NCBI RefSeq assembly: GCF_000262545.1
Contig: NZ_JH660660.1
Location: 1,326,975-1,390,974, forward strand
DNA from: Prevotella bivia DSM 20514
Lineage (GTDB): Bacteria > Bacteroidota > Bacteroidia > Bacteroidales > Bacteroidaceae
Length of the DNA: 64,000 bases
Direction of reading: 5' to 3'
Shown here piece by piece: positions 8,188 through 16,579 of the stretch. A program made the translations under genes and the position numbers. The notes beneath the pieces were generated by a model. That model saw only the letters and a program-made list of their open reading frames with translations, ran no database searches and had not been told where the DNA came from. The first letter of the stretch is position 1, and every line of letters starts with the position of its first letter.

Positions 8188-9420
8188 ATGAAAGCTATTT
8201 TCAGAGCAGTCTTCTATCTCAGAAGCAATTATGTGAACAAGGAGGGTAAGACCCCCGTCATGCTGAGAATCTATCTCAACAACGAACGCCTTTCCATCGG
8301 CTCGACGGGCATTGCTGTCCAACAGTCCCAATGGGACAGGGAGAAGGAACGGTTGAAGGGAAGGACAACTGAAGCACTTTCCACCAACCTCGAACTTGAC
8401 AACATTCAGAGCGGACTCCAGACCATCTTCAAGAAAGTCGAGATGACGGACGAGGTGTCCTTGGAGCGTATCAAGTCGGAGTATCTTGGTAAGAAGGAGG
8501 ATGTGGACACCCTAATGAGCCTCTTCAACAAGCACAACAGTGACGTTGCACGGCAGGTAGGCGTGTCGGTCGAAGCTGCAACCTTACAGAAATACAACGT
8601 CTGCAAGAAACACTTCTCAAATTTCCTTCGTGATAAATACGGTCGGTCTGACATCCGCCTGTCCGAACTCGGCTATATCGTGATACACGACTTCGACATT
8701 TATCTCCGAACGGTTGTCGGGCAGAATCCCAACACCGCTACGAGGATGATGAAAACCTTCAAGACGATTACCATTCTGGGCAGGAAACTTGGTGTCCTGC
8801 ACCATGATCCGTTCCTCAACATCCGTTTTCACATGGAACCGGTCAATCGTGGATTCCTCACAGACGAGGAAATCCTTAAAATTGCCAACAAAGATTTCGG
8901 CATCGGTCGTTTGGAACTTGTAAGGGACGTGTTCGTGTTCTCGTGCTTTACGGGACTTGCGTACATAGACGTGTACAACCTCGCTCCGGAAAACATCGTC
9001 ACGCTCAACGGCAAGCAGTGGATAATGACCAAGCGGCAGAAGACGAGCGTGGAGACCAACGTTCTTTTACTCGATATACCCAAGAGCATCATTGCAAAAT
9101 ATAGTGGCAAGACCTATCGTGACGGCAAACTTTTCCCCATGCTGACGAATCAAAAACTGAACAGTTATCTGAAAGAAATTGCCGATATTTGCGGTATCAA
9201 GAAGAACCTGACATTCCACCTCGCCCGGCACACATTTGCCACGATGTCCCTATCCAAGGGAGTTCCCATCGAATCCGTAAGTAAGATGTTAGGACACACC
9301 AACATCAAGACAACGCAAATCTATGCCCGTATTACCAATAAGAAGATAGAACACGATATGGATGAGCTGGCTGACAAGTTGGGTACTTTCAATACGGCAT
9401 TAGGCATTTCCAAAAAATAA
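8188..9420 (+). CDS. IntDOT-like tyrosine recombinase (element integrase)
   Basis: This 410-residue site-specific recombinase would excise and integrate the conjugative transposon. It has an N-terminal arm-binding domain (residues 1-100, YLRSNYVNKEGKTPVMLRIY), a SAM-like core-binding domain (105-215) and a catalytic domain. Visible catalytic residues are Lys in TKRQKTS (about 285), His344-x-x-Arg347 in FHLARHTFA, His370 in MLGHTN, and nucleophile Tyr379 in TTQIYARI. The usual first arginine (TGLR) is replaced by alanine at 258 in FTGLAYIDV, a departure also known from IntDOT. The frame is open from 8059, but ATG 8188 starts the conserved domain. Confidence 0.92.
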   Translation: MKAIFRAVFYLRSNYVNKEGKTPVMLRIYLNNERLSIGSTGIAVQQSQWDREKERLKGRTTEALSTNLELDNIQSGLQTIFKKVEMTDEVSLERIKSEYLGKKEDVDTLMSLFNKHNSDVARQVGVSVEAATLQKYNVCKKHFSNFLRDKYGRSDIRLSELGYIVIHDFDIYLRTVVGQNPNTATRMMKTFKTITILGRKLGVLHHDPFLNIRFHMEPVNRGFLTDEEILKIANKDFGIGRLELVRDVFVFSCFTGLAYIDVYNLAPENIVTLNGKQWIMTKRQKTSVETNVLLLDIPKSIIAKYSGKTYRDGKLFPMLTNQKLNSYLKEIADICGIKKNLTFHLARHTFATMSLSKGVPIESVSKMLGHTNIKTTQIYARITNKKIEHDMDELADKLGTFNTALGISKK

Positions 9421-9447
9421 TGTATATAACCCTAATATTTTGAATTT

Positions 9448-9915
9448 ATGACAACGACAAAGAAAGAACTTTCCTACTTCCATCTGAAGTTGGAAGCGTA
9501 TCTCGGAGAGCATTTCCCTGAGAGAGAGAATGACAATGCGTTTATAACCGCTCGCGCAGACGAGGCATTGACGGCTTACTGCGATGCCGTGGCGCAAGGT
9601 TTCTCACATCCCGAAGCAGAGACGATGGCAAGCGAGGTGCTGTACCACGACCTACACTTCTCAAAGTATGATACCCTTGTTTCCGTACTGGAGCAGGAGT
9701 TTGAGAAGGAACTGCCAAGTCCGCTTCCCGAAAGGTTAGCACTAATTTTGCTGAACAACAAGGCAATTCAAGCGGTATTTGCCAAGTACGAACTCACGGA
9801 CGACTTTGCGGCAGGTACAGAATACGACAAACTGTACACCGAGCTGACTGGTACAATCGTGCTGCTCATTAAGGTCAATGGTCTGCCAACGATAGGCGGT
9901 GAGAACATGGCTTGA
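9448..9915 (+). CDS. DUF1896-family protein
   Basis: The 155-residue soluble acidic protein matches the DUF1896 family, which accompanies integrases of Bacteroidales conjugative elements. It begins MTTTKKELSYFHLKLEAYL and carries a run of predicted helices. Function is unknown; a structural or regulatory helper is likely because of its strict linkage to int. It begins 27 bases after the integrase stop, so the two are probably co-transcribed. Confidence 0.78.
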   Translation: MTTTKKELSYFHLKLEAYLGEHFPERENDNAFITARADEALTAYCDAVAQGFSHPEAETMASEVLYHDLHFSKYDTLVSVLEQEFEKELPSPLPERLALILLNNKAIQAVFAKYELTDDFAAGTEYDKLYTELTGTIVLLIKVNGLPTIGGENMA

Positions 9916-10054
9916 TACTTCACCATCGGGGGCTTTTGTAGTGTCAAGAGCCAAGATAAACGCTCCACTCCACACGTCAAGAGTTTTCCAAACACTTGTC
10001 TTTGGGTCGTTAGAGCATCTTGTTATCGCTCTTGAACTATTAAAAGCCCCGATT

Positions 10055-10402
10055 ATGAAAACAATCATCATGAATCAAGATATTCATCAGCCCGCCTTCA
10101 TCAAGGCAGACGCATCGTATAAAACCGAGAGGAACAGGCAGCCGCCGACTTCTCCCAAGCAAGTCCGCCGCTTCGGTTGGACACGCTTCATCGAACTCGC
10201 CGTTCTGCTTTCCATCGTTATCGGTGCAGTTTACCTTATCTCGAAGATAGTTACGCCGCAAGTCGTAACCGCCGTTTCGATTATTCTCGGTTTCCTGATA
10301 CTACGCTTCATTGTTAAAGTTATTCTGCAAGTAACCTTTACAATCCTGCGTTGGCTGTTCTGGCTTGCCGTCATCGTGGCAATCCTGCTCTGTGTGCTCT
10401 GA
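10055..10402 (+). CDS. Small two-helix membrane protein
   Basis: From ATG 10055 (or 10070) this encodes about 115 residues. A charged, basic N-terminus of 45 residues (with PPTSPKQVRRFGW) is followed by hydrophobic segments: FIELAVLLSIVIGAVYLI, then VVTAVSIILGFLILRFIVKV and a final LFWLAVIVAILLCVL. It is an inner-membrane protein of unknown role. The longer open frame from 9899 overlaps the end of the DUF1896 gene and its first 50 residues look noncoding. A terminator follows at 10444. Confidence 0.6.
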   Translation: MKTIIMNQDIHQPAFIKADASYKTERNRQPPTSPKQVRRFGWTRFIELAVLLSIVIGAVYLISKIVTPQVVTAVSIILGFLILRFIVKVILQVTFTILRWLFWLAVIVAILLCVL

Positions 10403-10443
10403 GCGCACAAGGAAAGATATTCTTCGATTCATTCTTCTTTATG

Positions 10444-10476
10444 GGTGGTTATCTCGGTTGAGGTAGCCACCTTTTT
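10444..10476 (+). terminator. Rho-independent terminator
   Basis: GGTGGTTATCTC and GAGGTAGCCACC form an imperfect stem followed by five Ts. It ends the int-DUF1896-membrane protein transcript. Confidence 0.65.
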
Positions 10477-10569
10477 CATTTTCCATACCGGCGTTGCACT
10501 TTCGCTTCTTAAGTCCATCTATTCCACTTTGATGTGCCATAAGTCGGTGCTGATTTCTTTTTATTCGCA

Positions 10570-10697
10570 AAGGTAGTAAGGGGCTACGGCTTGCACAAGG
10601 TCTGTGCCTTTGGTTTGTACGGAAAATCTCCACACCTACATTTCATTCCGGGTAGTATTTTCCTGCAAAACCTTGTGCCGGCTGCGCCCCCTACCTT
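10570..10697 (+). ncRNA. Candidate structured RNA / long hairpin
   Basis: Two interrupted complementary arms (10570-10601 and 10670-10697) share AAGGTAG/CTACCTT, GGGGC/GCCCC and GCACAAGGT/ACCTTGTGC. Inside them GGAAAAT (10621-10627) pairs with ATTTTCC (10657-10663). The segment is GC-richer than its surroundings and has no convincing reading frame. It sits 63 bases before the next gene, so it may be a 5' leader structure, a small RNA or a protein-binding site. No known riboswitch family is recognised. Confidence 0.45.
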
Positions 10698-10759
10698 GTT
10701 CTTGCTACAAAAAGGAATCAGCATACTCCGATCTTTGGACGCATAAAAAAAATGTCATT

Positions 10760-11191
10760 ATGGAACAGCAGAAAGTAAATATCACATCTTCGATGAAGAA
10801 AAAAGGATATAGCTCCTCCTCTCATTACCGCATAAGTTCGGTGGTTGATGAAAGTGAGCAAGTGTTGGCAACTAAGTTTGTGCAGTGGGAAGTTGAACCG
10901 TTGGAGAGCCTTTGTAATAGCAAGGTGTATCTTCTCCGTGTGAAACTCAATCGTGGTGAGCGAATGAGCCGTGAGGAAAAGAATTGGCTTGCCGAAGCGG
11001 TGAACACAAACACCTACTTCCGTACAGCCGTACCCCTTATGGGTTATCGGTTTGACTTTATGGACGTATTGAAGAAGTATTTGGTCAATCAATACGGACA
11101 TTGGGCAGAGTATTACGCACCCGACCGCACCAGCCTAAGAGCCTATTTGTATGGTAGTGTCAATCAAATAGTAGAAATCCCCAAACATTAA
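10760..11191 (+). CDS. Unknown conserved protein upstream of pcfK-like gene
   Basis: From ATG 10760 this gives 143 residues; the open frame reaches back to 10604 but that part overlaps the structured untranslated region. The protein is soluble and basic (MEQQKVNITSSMKKKGYSSS) with a Trp/Tyr-rich C-terminal part (LMGYRFDFMDVLKKYLVNQY). I recognise no domain. It lies six bases before the PcfK-like gene and is clearly in one operon with it, as commonly seen in this class of conjugative transposon. Confidence 0.65.
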   Translation: MEQQKVNITSSMKKKGYSSSSHYRISSVVDESEQVLATKFVQWEVEPLESLCNSKVYLLRVKLNRGERMSREEKNWLAEAVNTNTYFRTAVPLMGYRFDFMDVLKKYLVNQYGHWAEYYAPDRTSLRAYLYGSVNQIVEIPKH

Positions 11192-11197
11192 ACGACT

Positions 11198-11617
11198 ATG
11201 AAAGGAACAGAACATTTTACGAGAGCAATAGCCGAGTATCTCAATCAGCGTGCAGCGACAGACCCTTTGTTTGCACCCAACTTGATGAAGCCTAACAAGA
11301 GCATCGAGGAGTGTGTAACCTACATCTTGAACCAAGTGCAGGCGAATGGCTGCAATGGCTTTGAGGACGATGAAATCTACTCAATGGCGGTACACTACTA
11401 TGACGAGGATGAAATTGAAGTAGGAAAGGAAATCACTTGCAGAGTGGCAGTAAATCATATTGTGGAACTCACAGAGGAGGAGAAAGCCGAAGCAAGGCAA
11501 GAAGCCATCAAGCAGTACCAACGTGAGGAACTTGCCAAGATACAGAGCCGTAACGCACGAGTGAAGAAAACCGAAAGCGCAGCACCCCAAACACAACCGT
11601 CACTATTTGATTTTTAA
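11198..11617 (+). CDS. PcfK-like protein
   Basis: This 139-residue acidic protein resembles the PcfK-like family of conjugative plasmids and transposons. The conserved part spans about 1-90 (IAEYLNQRAATDPLFAPNL, SIEECVTYILNQVQ, DDEIYSMAVHYYDEDEI). The C-terminus is a charged helix ending in QPSLFDF, a short tail seen in many element proteins. Function is unknown, though the family is tied to conjugation gene clusters. It overlaps the downstream PcfJ-like gene by 11 bases, so they are translationally coupled. Confidence 0.75.
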   Translation: MKGTEHFTRAIAEYLNQRAATDPLFAPNLMKPNKSIEECVTYILNQVQANGCNGFEDDEIYSMAVHYYDEDEIEVGKEITCRVAVNHIVELTEEEKAEARQEAIKQYQREELAKIQSRNARVKKTESAAPQTQPSLFDF

Positions 11618-12893
11618 GCCTATGAAACCAAGAAACAAATATGAGAAGGCAGTCCTTGCCGAGAGTAAGCACCTTCGCCCGATAACCAAGACACAGAGCA
11701 AATGGGCATTCCGTGAATGTATAGACCATTTCGCCTACCGACTGCCCAAAGGTCGCACAACGTGTATGGATTGTGGGCATAGTTGGACAATAGAAAAGCC
11801 TACGGACACTTGCACCTGCCCCCATTGCGGGGCAAGGTTGCAGGTCAAGGAAACCTTTCAACGCAAGATAAGACAAAAGCAATATTTCACGATACTTACC
11901 ACTTACGGAGAATACCAAATACTAAGAATGTTCCTCCTTTCTGTGGAAATGGAGAAAGGTTGCAAGGCATCTTCATATACCTTTGAAATCGGTCAGTATT
12001 GGTGGAACGCACAAGGAAGAAAAACGATTATTGCTGTTCAACGAACATTAGGCAGATACATTGACACCTTTTCTTTCTGTTCGCCAATGGCAGTACGCAA
12101 CGACAACGAAGCCTACCGCTATATATCGTACTCACCGATATATCCCAAGTTCAAGGTTACGGACACACTCCGCAGAAATGGTTTTGAGGGAAACTTCCAC
12201 AATATAGTGCCTACTGAACTTATACCGGCACTGCTTTCCGATAGCCGTGTGGAAACCTTGTTGAAGTCGGGGCAAATCCCGCTACTCAAATTCTTCATGC
12301 ACAATGGTCGAAGAAGCATTGATAGCTATTGGGCATCTATCCGCATCTGTTTGCGAAACGGCTACCATATAGAGGACGGAAGTCTATGGTGTGATATGGT
12401 GGATATGCTCAATCAATTAGGCAAGGATATTCACAATGCCAAGTATGTTTGCCCCACCGACCTAAGAGCAGCGCACGACCATTACCAAGCCAAGAGCAGA
12501 GCGATGAAAGAGCGTGAGAACATTATCAAGAAGCGTAAGGAAGCAATAGAAGCCGAACAAGAGTACAAGCAACTCAAAGCAAAATTCTTTGGCATAGAGT
12601 TTACTGACGGCATTATCCGTATCCACGTTTTGGAGAGTGTGCAGGAGCATTTGGAGGAAGGCACGGCAATGCACCATTGCGTATATGACGCACGCTATTA
12701 CAGCAAACCGCAGTCGCTTATCTTCTCTGCCACAAAGGACGGAGAGCGCATCGAAACCATCGAGGTATCATTGGAAACGATGAAAGTGGTACAAAGTCGT
12801 GGAGTGTGCAACAAGAACACCGAGTACCACGAGCAGATACTCGCCTTGATGCAGAAGAATATGAGAATGATAGCACAGAGAGCAACCGCATAA
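11607..12893 (+). CDS. PcfJ-like protein with zinc ribbon
   Basis: The protein has 428 residues. Near residues 50-75 it has a four-cysteine zinc ribbon (CMDCGHSW and CTCPHCGARL, separated by about 17 residues). The C-terminal half carries the PcfJ-like signature (EEGTAMHHCVYDARYYSKPQ, followed by SATKDGERIETIEVSL). PcfJ proteins travel with PcfK in conjugative elements; their reaction is not known. The zinc ribbon suggests nucleic-acid binding. It is the main gene of the pcf operon, which continues through three small genes to a terminator at 13705. Confidence 0.82.
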   Translation: MIFKPMKPRNKYEKAVLAESKHLRPITKTQSKWAFRECIDHFAYRLPKGRTTCMDCGHSWTIEKPTDTCTCPHCGARLQVKETFQRKIRQKQYFTILTTYGEYQILRMFLLSVEMEKGCKASSYTFEIGQYWWNAQGRKTIIAVQRTLGRYIDTFSFCSPMAVRNDNEAYRYISYSPIYPKFKVTDTLRRNGFEGNFHNIVPTELIPALLSDSRVETLLKSGQIPLLKFFMHNGRRSIDSYWASIRICLRNGYHIEDGSLWCDMVDMLNQLGKDIHNAKYVCPTDLRAAHDHYQAKSRAMKERENIIKKRKEAIEAEQEYKQLKAKFFGIEFTDGIIRIHVLESVQEHLEEGTAMHHCVYDARYYSKPQSLIFSATKDGERIETIEVSLETMKVVQSRGVCNKNTEYHEQILALMQKNMRMIAQRATA

Positions 12894-12915
12894 CAATCCT
12901 ATAATAACAACGATT

Positions 12916-13161
12916 ATGGCGACATACAAGACAATAGAGAAAATTCCAACGTGGAGTTTAGGCTACCTTATCAATGGAGATAGTACAGGACTGACAGACG
13001 AAGAAATCGCACTCGCAGACCAATGGAGTAAGGACACCAAAGCGGAGGTTATATCGCCCCACACAGACATAGAGGGGAATATGCAACCTTATTTTACCCA
13101 CGTTCCAGCCTTTGGACTACCCACCGAGGTAGAGGACTGCACCCTTATTTGCAGAGAGTAA
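12916..13161 (+). CDS. Small acidic protein of unknown function
   Basis: The 81-residue acidic protein (MATYKTIEKIPTWSLGYLIN, later LTDEEIALADQWSKD) begins 23 bases after the PcfJ-like gene. The pattern resembles small domain-of-unknown-function proteins common in Bacteroidetes elements (DUF6926-like, recalled without search). No catalytic or metal-binding motif is visible. The tight position inside the pcf operon supports it as a real gene. Confidence 0.65.
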   Translation: MATYKTIEKIPTWSLGYLINGDSTGLTDEEIALADQWSKDTKAEVISPHTDIEGNMQPYFTHVPAFGLPTEVEDCTLICRE

Positions 13162-13192
13162 ATAAAAACATCAACCTATAAACGACAACAAT

Positions 13193-13474
13193 ATGAAAGT
13201 ACAAGTAGAAGGCATTATTCATAATTTTTCGAGCAAAGCTCTCAACAACTCGTGGGCAGATGAAATACCCAACATCATCGTGAGAGTTATCAATGCCATA
13301 AGCATAGCCGAGAACAAGGAGGAGTTGCAGACCGCACTCCTTCAAATCTCCCAAGAAACGGAACTTGACAAGTTTTTTGTCTATGGTTACGGCGCACATC
13401 ATTTTTGGCTAACCCACCGTTGGCTATCGAATGGTGAACCAATGGAACACAGATTACTAATCGCTGAGTTTTGA
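13193..13474 (+). CDS. Small protein of unknown function
   Basis: The 93-residue soluble protein begins MKVQVEGIIHNFSSKAL and is predicted mostly helical, with a Trp/His-rich tail (YGYGAHHFWLTHRWLSNGEP). It follows the preceding gene by 31 bases and precedes the next by four, so it belongs to the pcf operon. I do not recognise a family. Confidence 0.6.
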   Translation: MKVQVEGIIHNFSSKALNNSWADEIPNIIVRVINAISIAENKEELQTALLQISQETELDKFFVYGYGAHHFWLTHRWLSNGEPMEHRLLIAEF

Positions 13475-13478
13475 AAAT

Positions 13479-13697
13479 ATGGAAAGGAAAGTTTACAGAG
13501 TACGCACCCAATACGTTTTTGAAGGTGTGTTTGAGGTTGTAGCCACAGACCGAGAGGAAGCCGAGCGGAAAATCCTTGAAGATTGTGGAATGGTGATGGG
13601 CAGAGGAATACACAGCACACTGCCCGATGAACAAATCAATTGGGCTTTCGATACCCACCCCGAAGAGCGGATAATTGAAACAACCGAAAATCCCTAA
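13479..13697 (+). CDS. Small protein of unknown function, last gene of pcf operon
   Basis: The 72-residue protein begins MERKVYRVRTQYVFEGVFEV and shows a strand-strand-helix pattern (VVATDREEAERKILEDCGMV). Such a plan is frequent in small adaptor-like or antirestriction-like element proteins, but no family is certain. It lies four bases after its neighbour and a rho-independent terminator begins eight bases past its stop. Confidence 0.6.
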   Translation: MERKVYRVRTQYVFEGVFEVVATDREEAERKILEDCGMVMGRGIHSTLPDEQINWAFDTHPEERIIETTENP

Positions 13698-13704
13698 CAC
13701 AATG

Positions 13705-13740
13705 AGCCACGCAACCTTAAAAAATGCGTGGCTTCTTTTC
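13705..13740 (+). terminator. Rho-independent terminator of the pcf operon
   Basis: AGCCACGCA (13705-13713) pairs with TGCGTGGCT (13725-13733), followed by a T-rich tract TCTTTTCTTTTTCTTT. Confidence 0.8.
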
Positions 13741-13861
13741 TTTTTCTTTGAACGAGCAGGCGACCAAAGAAAAGAAGCAAAAGAAAGTCGCTAATTATCA
13801 AAAGCTTAAATTATAGGATGATCTTGAGGATCTTTATAAAGAGGTAGAAGAGCAAGAGAGG

Positions 13862-13878
13862 GATGGCAAAGTGCCATC
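13862..13878. terminator. Second hairpin between convergent genes
   Basis: GATGGCA-AAG-TGCCATC is a perfect 7-bp stem followed by a T-rich stretch. It lies just outside the end of the minus-strand cassette and helps insulate it from the pcf operon. Confidence 0.5.
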
Positions 13879-13891
13879 TTCCCCTTTGTTT

Positions 13892-15010
13892 TTATATTTT
13901 TGTACATTCTATAAGCTTATATGTTGTTTTTGGCTTTGTAGATATATTATTTGCATTCTGATATTCAATACATTTTATTTTATATTGATGTAATTCCCCT
14001 AATGTAACTCCATTAAGGATATTAGCCTCAGCTGTTGTACCTGTTATTTTCTTTTTATCGTAAATAAAAGTCCATTTCCCATTACATAGAACTGTACCAG
14101 AAGCAAAATAACCAACAAATTCGGTTATGACTTCCTCTAATTCTATGTGTGCATTTAAATAATCATATACTCTTGAAATTGCATTTAATGATATAGTAGA
14201 ACCAGAGATACTTTTTTCTAATGTTGATGTAACCCATTTATGTTTAAAAGACAATTTATTAGTTTCTAAGACTTGCAAAAAAGAGCGCATACTGCTTAAT
14301 GTATGTCCCTGTAAATCTTCAATTTTTTCTTTCAATCCATCTACAGAGTCTATTGTAAATATTTCATCAATTTTCTGTAAAGTAGATGATATCCTTGATG
14401 CTTCACCAAACATATCAAATGTTTCATTTAGAATAAAGTGTACATCAAAAGATGCGGCCTTTAATGCACAAGCTCTCATATTTGCTTCAGAGGCATGTTG
14501 TTTACCAAAGCTTTTAATGTGACAGTTACGTATCATAGCTTGGTATCTGTCTAAAGCATTTGTTAATACATTAATATCAATGCTATGAGAATTATCAATG
14601 TCACTAAATGCTATACAAGACATTATTTTACCATTTTGTAATGAACCTGAAATTAATTCTTCATTATCAATTGCTTCATAATTACAGAAAAAGCCTTCAT
14701 CTGGTAGCATAAAAGGCTGTACCTTAATAGATTCAAGGGGTATGGCTAATATATCATTTGCACCTCTTACAATTACATCAAGATAACTATTATCTTCTGG
14801 TTTTTTATATATAGACAATAAATCTATTTTCTGACCTTTAAATAAGTTCAAACGTTTTTCACTAATCCTTACAGCGAGATATTTATAACACGTTTCATCA
14901 TCATACGGATATAATAGGCACAAATAATTTGCGCCAAAAATATCTGTCGCTACAAAAACTTGTGGTATCTCATAGAAAACAATAACCTCTATAAATTTTA
15001 GTTGAATCAT
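13892..15010 (-). CDS. Unknown cargo protein, possibly DUF6575-like
   Basis: The 372-residue soluble protein has no signal peptide, membrane segment, Walker motif or obvious nuclease motif. The N-terminal part (residues 1-110) looks like a beta-rich domain (YEIPQVFVATDIFGANYLCL, then VRISEKRLNLFKGQKID). The centre (about 160-270) is helical, and the end returns to strands (WTFIYDKKKITGTTAEANIL). From memory it resembles the DUF6575 family. It is markedly more AT-rich than the tra genes, which signals separate acquisition. The partner gene at 15022 lies 11 bases upstream on the same strand. A defence or toxin-antitoxin role is possible but unproven. Confidence 0.6.
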   Translation of the reverse strand: MIQLKFIEVIVFYEIPQVFVATDIFGANYLCLLYPYDDETCYKYLAVRISEKRLNLFKGQKIDLLSIYKKPEDNSYLDVIVRGANDILAIPLESIKVQPFMLPDEGFFCNYEAIDNEELISGSLQNGKIMSCIAFSDIDNSHSIDINVLTNALDRYQAMIRNCHIKSFGKQHASEANMRACALKAASFDVHFILNETFDMFGEASRISSTLQKIDEIFTIDSVDGLKEKIEDLQGHTLSSMRSFLQVLETNKLSFKHKWVTSTLEKSISGSTISLNAISRVYDYLNAHIELEEVITEFVGYFASGTVLCNGKWTFIYDKKKITGTTAEANILNGVTLGELHQYKIKCIEYQNANNISTKPKTTYKLIECTKI

Positions 15011-15021
15011 ATTGCTTTCGG

Positions 15022-15465
15022 TTAAAGAGTTATTTCTCTATATTGGATTTCAGCTTTGTTTAAATCAAATAAAGTTGTATGCCACCAAGTATAATGATTT
15101 GCACAGTTATTACTTGGAGTTTTTAGCATTACACCATATTCTGGGCACATTATTATTTCTGCAATTCCATGCAAATGTTTCAAGTAAGGAAGTTTCGCCA
15201 TAGAACGTGCATCTTCCAATGTGCATAGTGAAGATAACCCAGATGCTTGCCATAGTTTGTTTCCAAATTTTTTCTGTGGATACAGCTCAGTATGAGGTTT
15301 TAAATCATCCTCTGTCATGACGCTATCTTCTTGAATTAGACGAAATAAAGGTTCATTGTCGTATGCAACTACGACATCTTCAGGAGGAGTGTTGGCTGGC
15401 AACTGTTTAGCCCACGAAACATTATATTTACTTCTATATTCTGTCAATTTTGTTGACGTATACAT
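15022..15465 (-). CDS. Unknown cargo protein paired with the DUF6575-like gene
   Basis: The 147-residue soluble protein (MYTSTKLTEYRSKYNVSWAK) has a recognisable middle region LWQASGLSSLCTLEDARSMA and a His/Trp-rich end (CANHYTWWHTTLFDLNKAEI). I know no family match. It is first in a two-gene operon with its own promoter at 15498-15528 and shares the low GC of its neighbour. Together they form a self-contained cassette inserted between the pcf operon and the tra operon. A toxin, antitoxin or sensor partner is conceivable. Confidence 0.6.
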   Translation of the reverse strand: MYTSTKLTEYRSKYNVSWAKQLPANTPPEDVVVAYDNEPLFRLIQEDSVMTEDDLKPHTELYPQKKFGNKLWQASGLSSLCTLEDARSMAKLPYLKHLHGIAEIIMCPEYGVMLKTPSNNCANHYTWWHTTLFDLNKAEIQYREITL

Positions 15466-15497
15466 ATTGTTTGGTAATTATATATACTTTTTGTTTG

Positions 15498-15528
15498 CAA
15501 AAGTAATATTAAATATTTAATTTTGCAA
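15498..15528 (-). promoter_or_regulatory. Promoter of the two-gene cargo cassette
   Basis: On the minus strand TTG (15528-15526) and TACTTTTG (15505-15498) are 20 bases apart, matching the Bacteroidetes consensus. The start point would lie about 25 bases before ATG 15465. Confidence 0.55.
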
Positions 15529-15587
15529 TGCCATAAATGCTTTTCCATAAAATTTAAAGAGTTTTTAGGTAAAAAGGTGTTCAGTAA

Positions 15588-16094
15588 TTACAAGATGAAG
15601 AATAGAGCAAACTCCACCTGTCTTCGCTTGACAAGCCCACGCAAAACCTTTCCTTTGTATCGACAGAAGGAAACATACTCTCGATAGATACTCCTATCTC
15701 CACCTTCTATTTTTTTGAGTAATTTGCTCTTGGGATGTTTGCCATACCCCAACAACCGACCTACTCCAACATTGTAGGATAAGACGGCAAGCAATAGGGC
15801 ATCTTTGCCATATTCTTTGAAGCATTCAATGCATTTCCAAAGGTCTGCACGAAGCAGGGAGTCTGCCTGCCATTCCGTCATATCCGCTGTGAAACGCTCT
15901 CCTGGTTGCAGCTGATGCCCATATCCAACATACGGATAATTCTTCCAGCTGTGCATACCCTCAAAGTATTTTACAACGACTACCGCACGTTCAAAAGGTG
16001 GCAAGTCTGCCAACCGCACCCTCCGCTGAGCAAGGGTCGGCTGACAGAACAGGCAGAATACACAAAGTAAAATGAAAGAATGTATCGTTCGCAT
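15588..16094 (-). CDS. Exported lysozyme-like transglycosylase of the conjugation operon
   Basis: The 168-residue protein has a Sec signal peptide (FILLCVFCLFCQPTLAQ). It resembles phage-type lysozymes (GH24-like): FEGMHSWKNYPYVGYGHQLQ contains the typical catalytic Glu and the GYGH motif. It would open the peptidoglycan layer so the transfer channel can cross the envelope. It is last in the tra operon, 11 bases after traQ. Enzymes in this slot are standard for CTnDOT-like elements. The mature domain is short, so processive activity is uncertain. Confidence 0.8.
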   Translation of the reverse strand: MRTIHSFILLCVFCLFCQPTLAQRRVRLADLPPFERAVVVVKYFEGMHSWKNYPYVGYGHQLQPGERFTADMTEWQADSLLRADLWKCIECFKEYGKDALLLAVLSYNVGVGRLLGYGKHPKSKLLKKIEGGDRSIYREYVSFCRYKGKVLRGLVKRRQVEFALFFIL

Positions 16095-16105
16095 CCATTA
16101 TGTTC

Positions 16106-16567
16106 TTAGTGGCGTGAAGATGCAGGCTTGTCCTTGCCCTCTTCCCGCTCGTTGTTAAAACTAAAGGTTAGCTGCTGAACCCTGCCGAAACTATCCTCCA
16201 CATATACATCAATCGTCTGGCGGTCAGATGAGAGTGAGGTGTAGTAAAGTCGGAAAACATCCTTGGTGAGCGGATAGCGGTCGTTGGGCTTGAATACCGT
16301 CCCATTGTCCATTCTTAGCGTTCCTTTCCCGTCCGGTTGGAAATATCTGATGGTGTAGCGAGTGTCGGCAAAGTCGCCTTCACGTTTGAGTGTACACCTG
16401 ATTTCTGCCGTCTGTCCCTTGACGATGTCCTTCTGGACAGGCATCGTCTCGACAGTGAACGGATAACACTGCTGAACATCCAACTCCCTATCACAAGCAG
16501 ATAAACAAAACACGGCAAGGGTTAGCACTCCCATTACCCATATACTATTAAAAATTTTCTTTTTCAT
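16106..16567 (-). CDS. traQ: Conjugative transposon protein TraQ (DUF3872)
   Basis: The 153-residue lipoprotein has a signal peptide ending FCLSAC and a DUF3872 domain after it (VQKDIVKGQTAEIRCTLKRE, with the YTIRYFQPDGKGTLRMDNG stretch). The domain looks immunoglobulin-like. It is thought to be a periplasmic or outer-membrane part of the mating apparatus. It lies between traO and the lysozyme. In CTnDOT a primase gene traP separates traO and traQ; here only 12 bases do, so traP is absent. Confidence 0.85.
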   Translation of the reverse strand: MKKKIFNSIWVMGVLTLAVFCLSACDRELDVQQCYPFTVETMPVQKDIVKGQTAEIRCTLKREGDFADTRYTIRYFQPDGKGTLRMDNGTVFKPNDRYPLTKDVFRLYYTSLSSDRQTIDVYVEDSFGRVQQLTFSFNNEREEGKDKPASSRH

Positions 16568-16579
16568 TGTTCCCTACAT

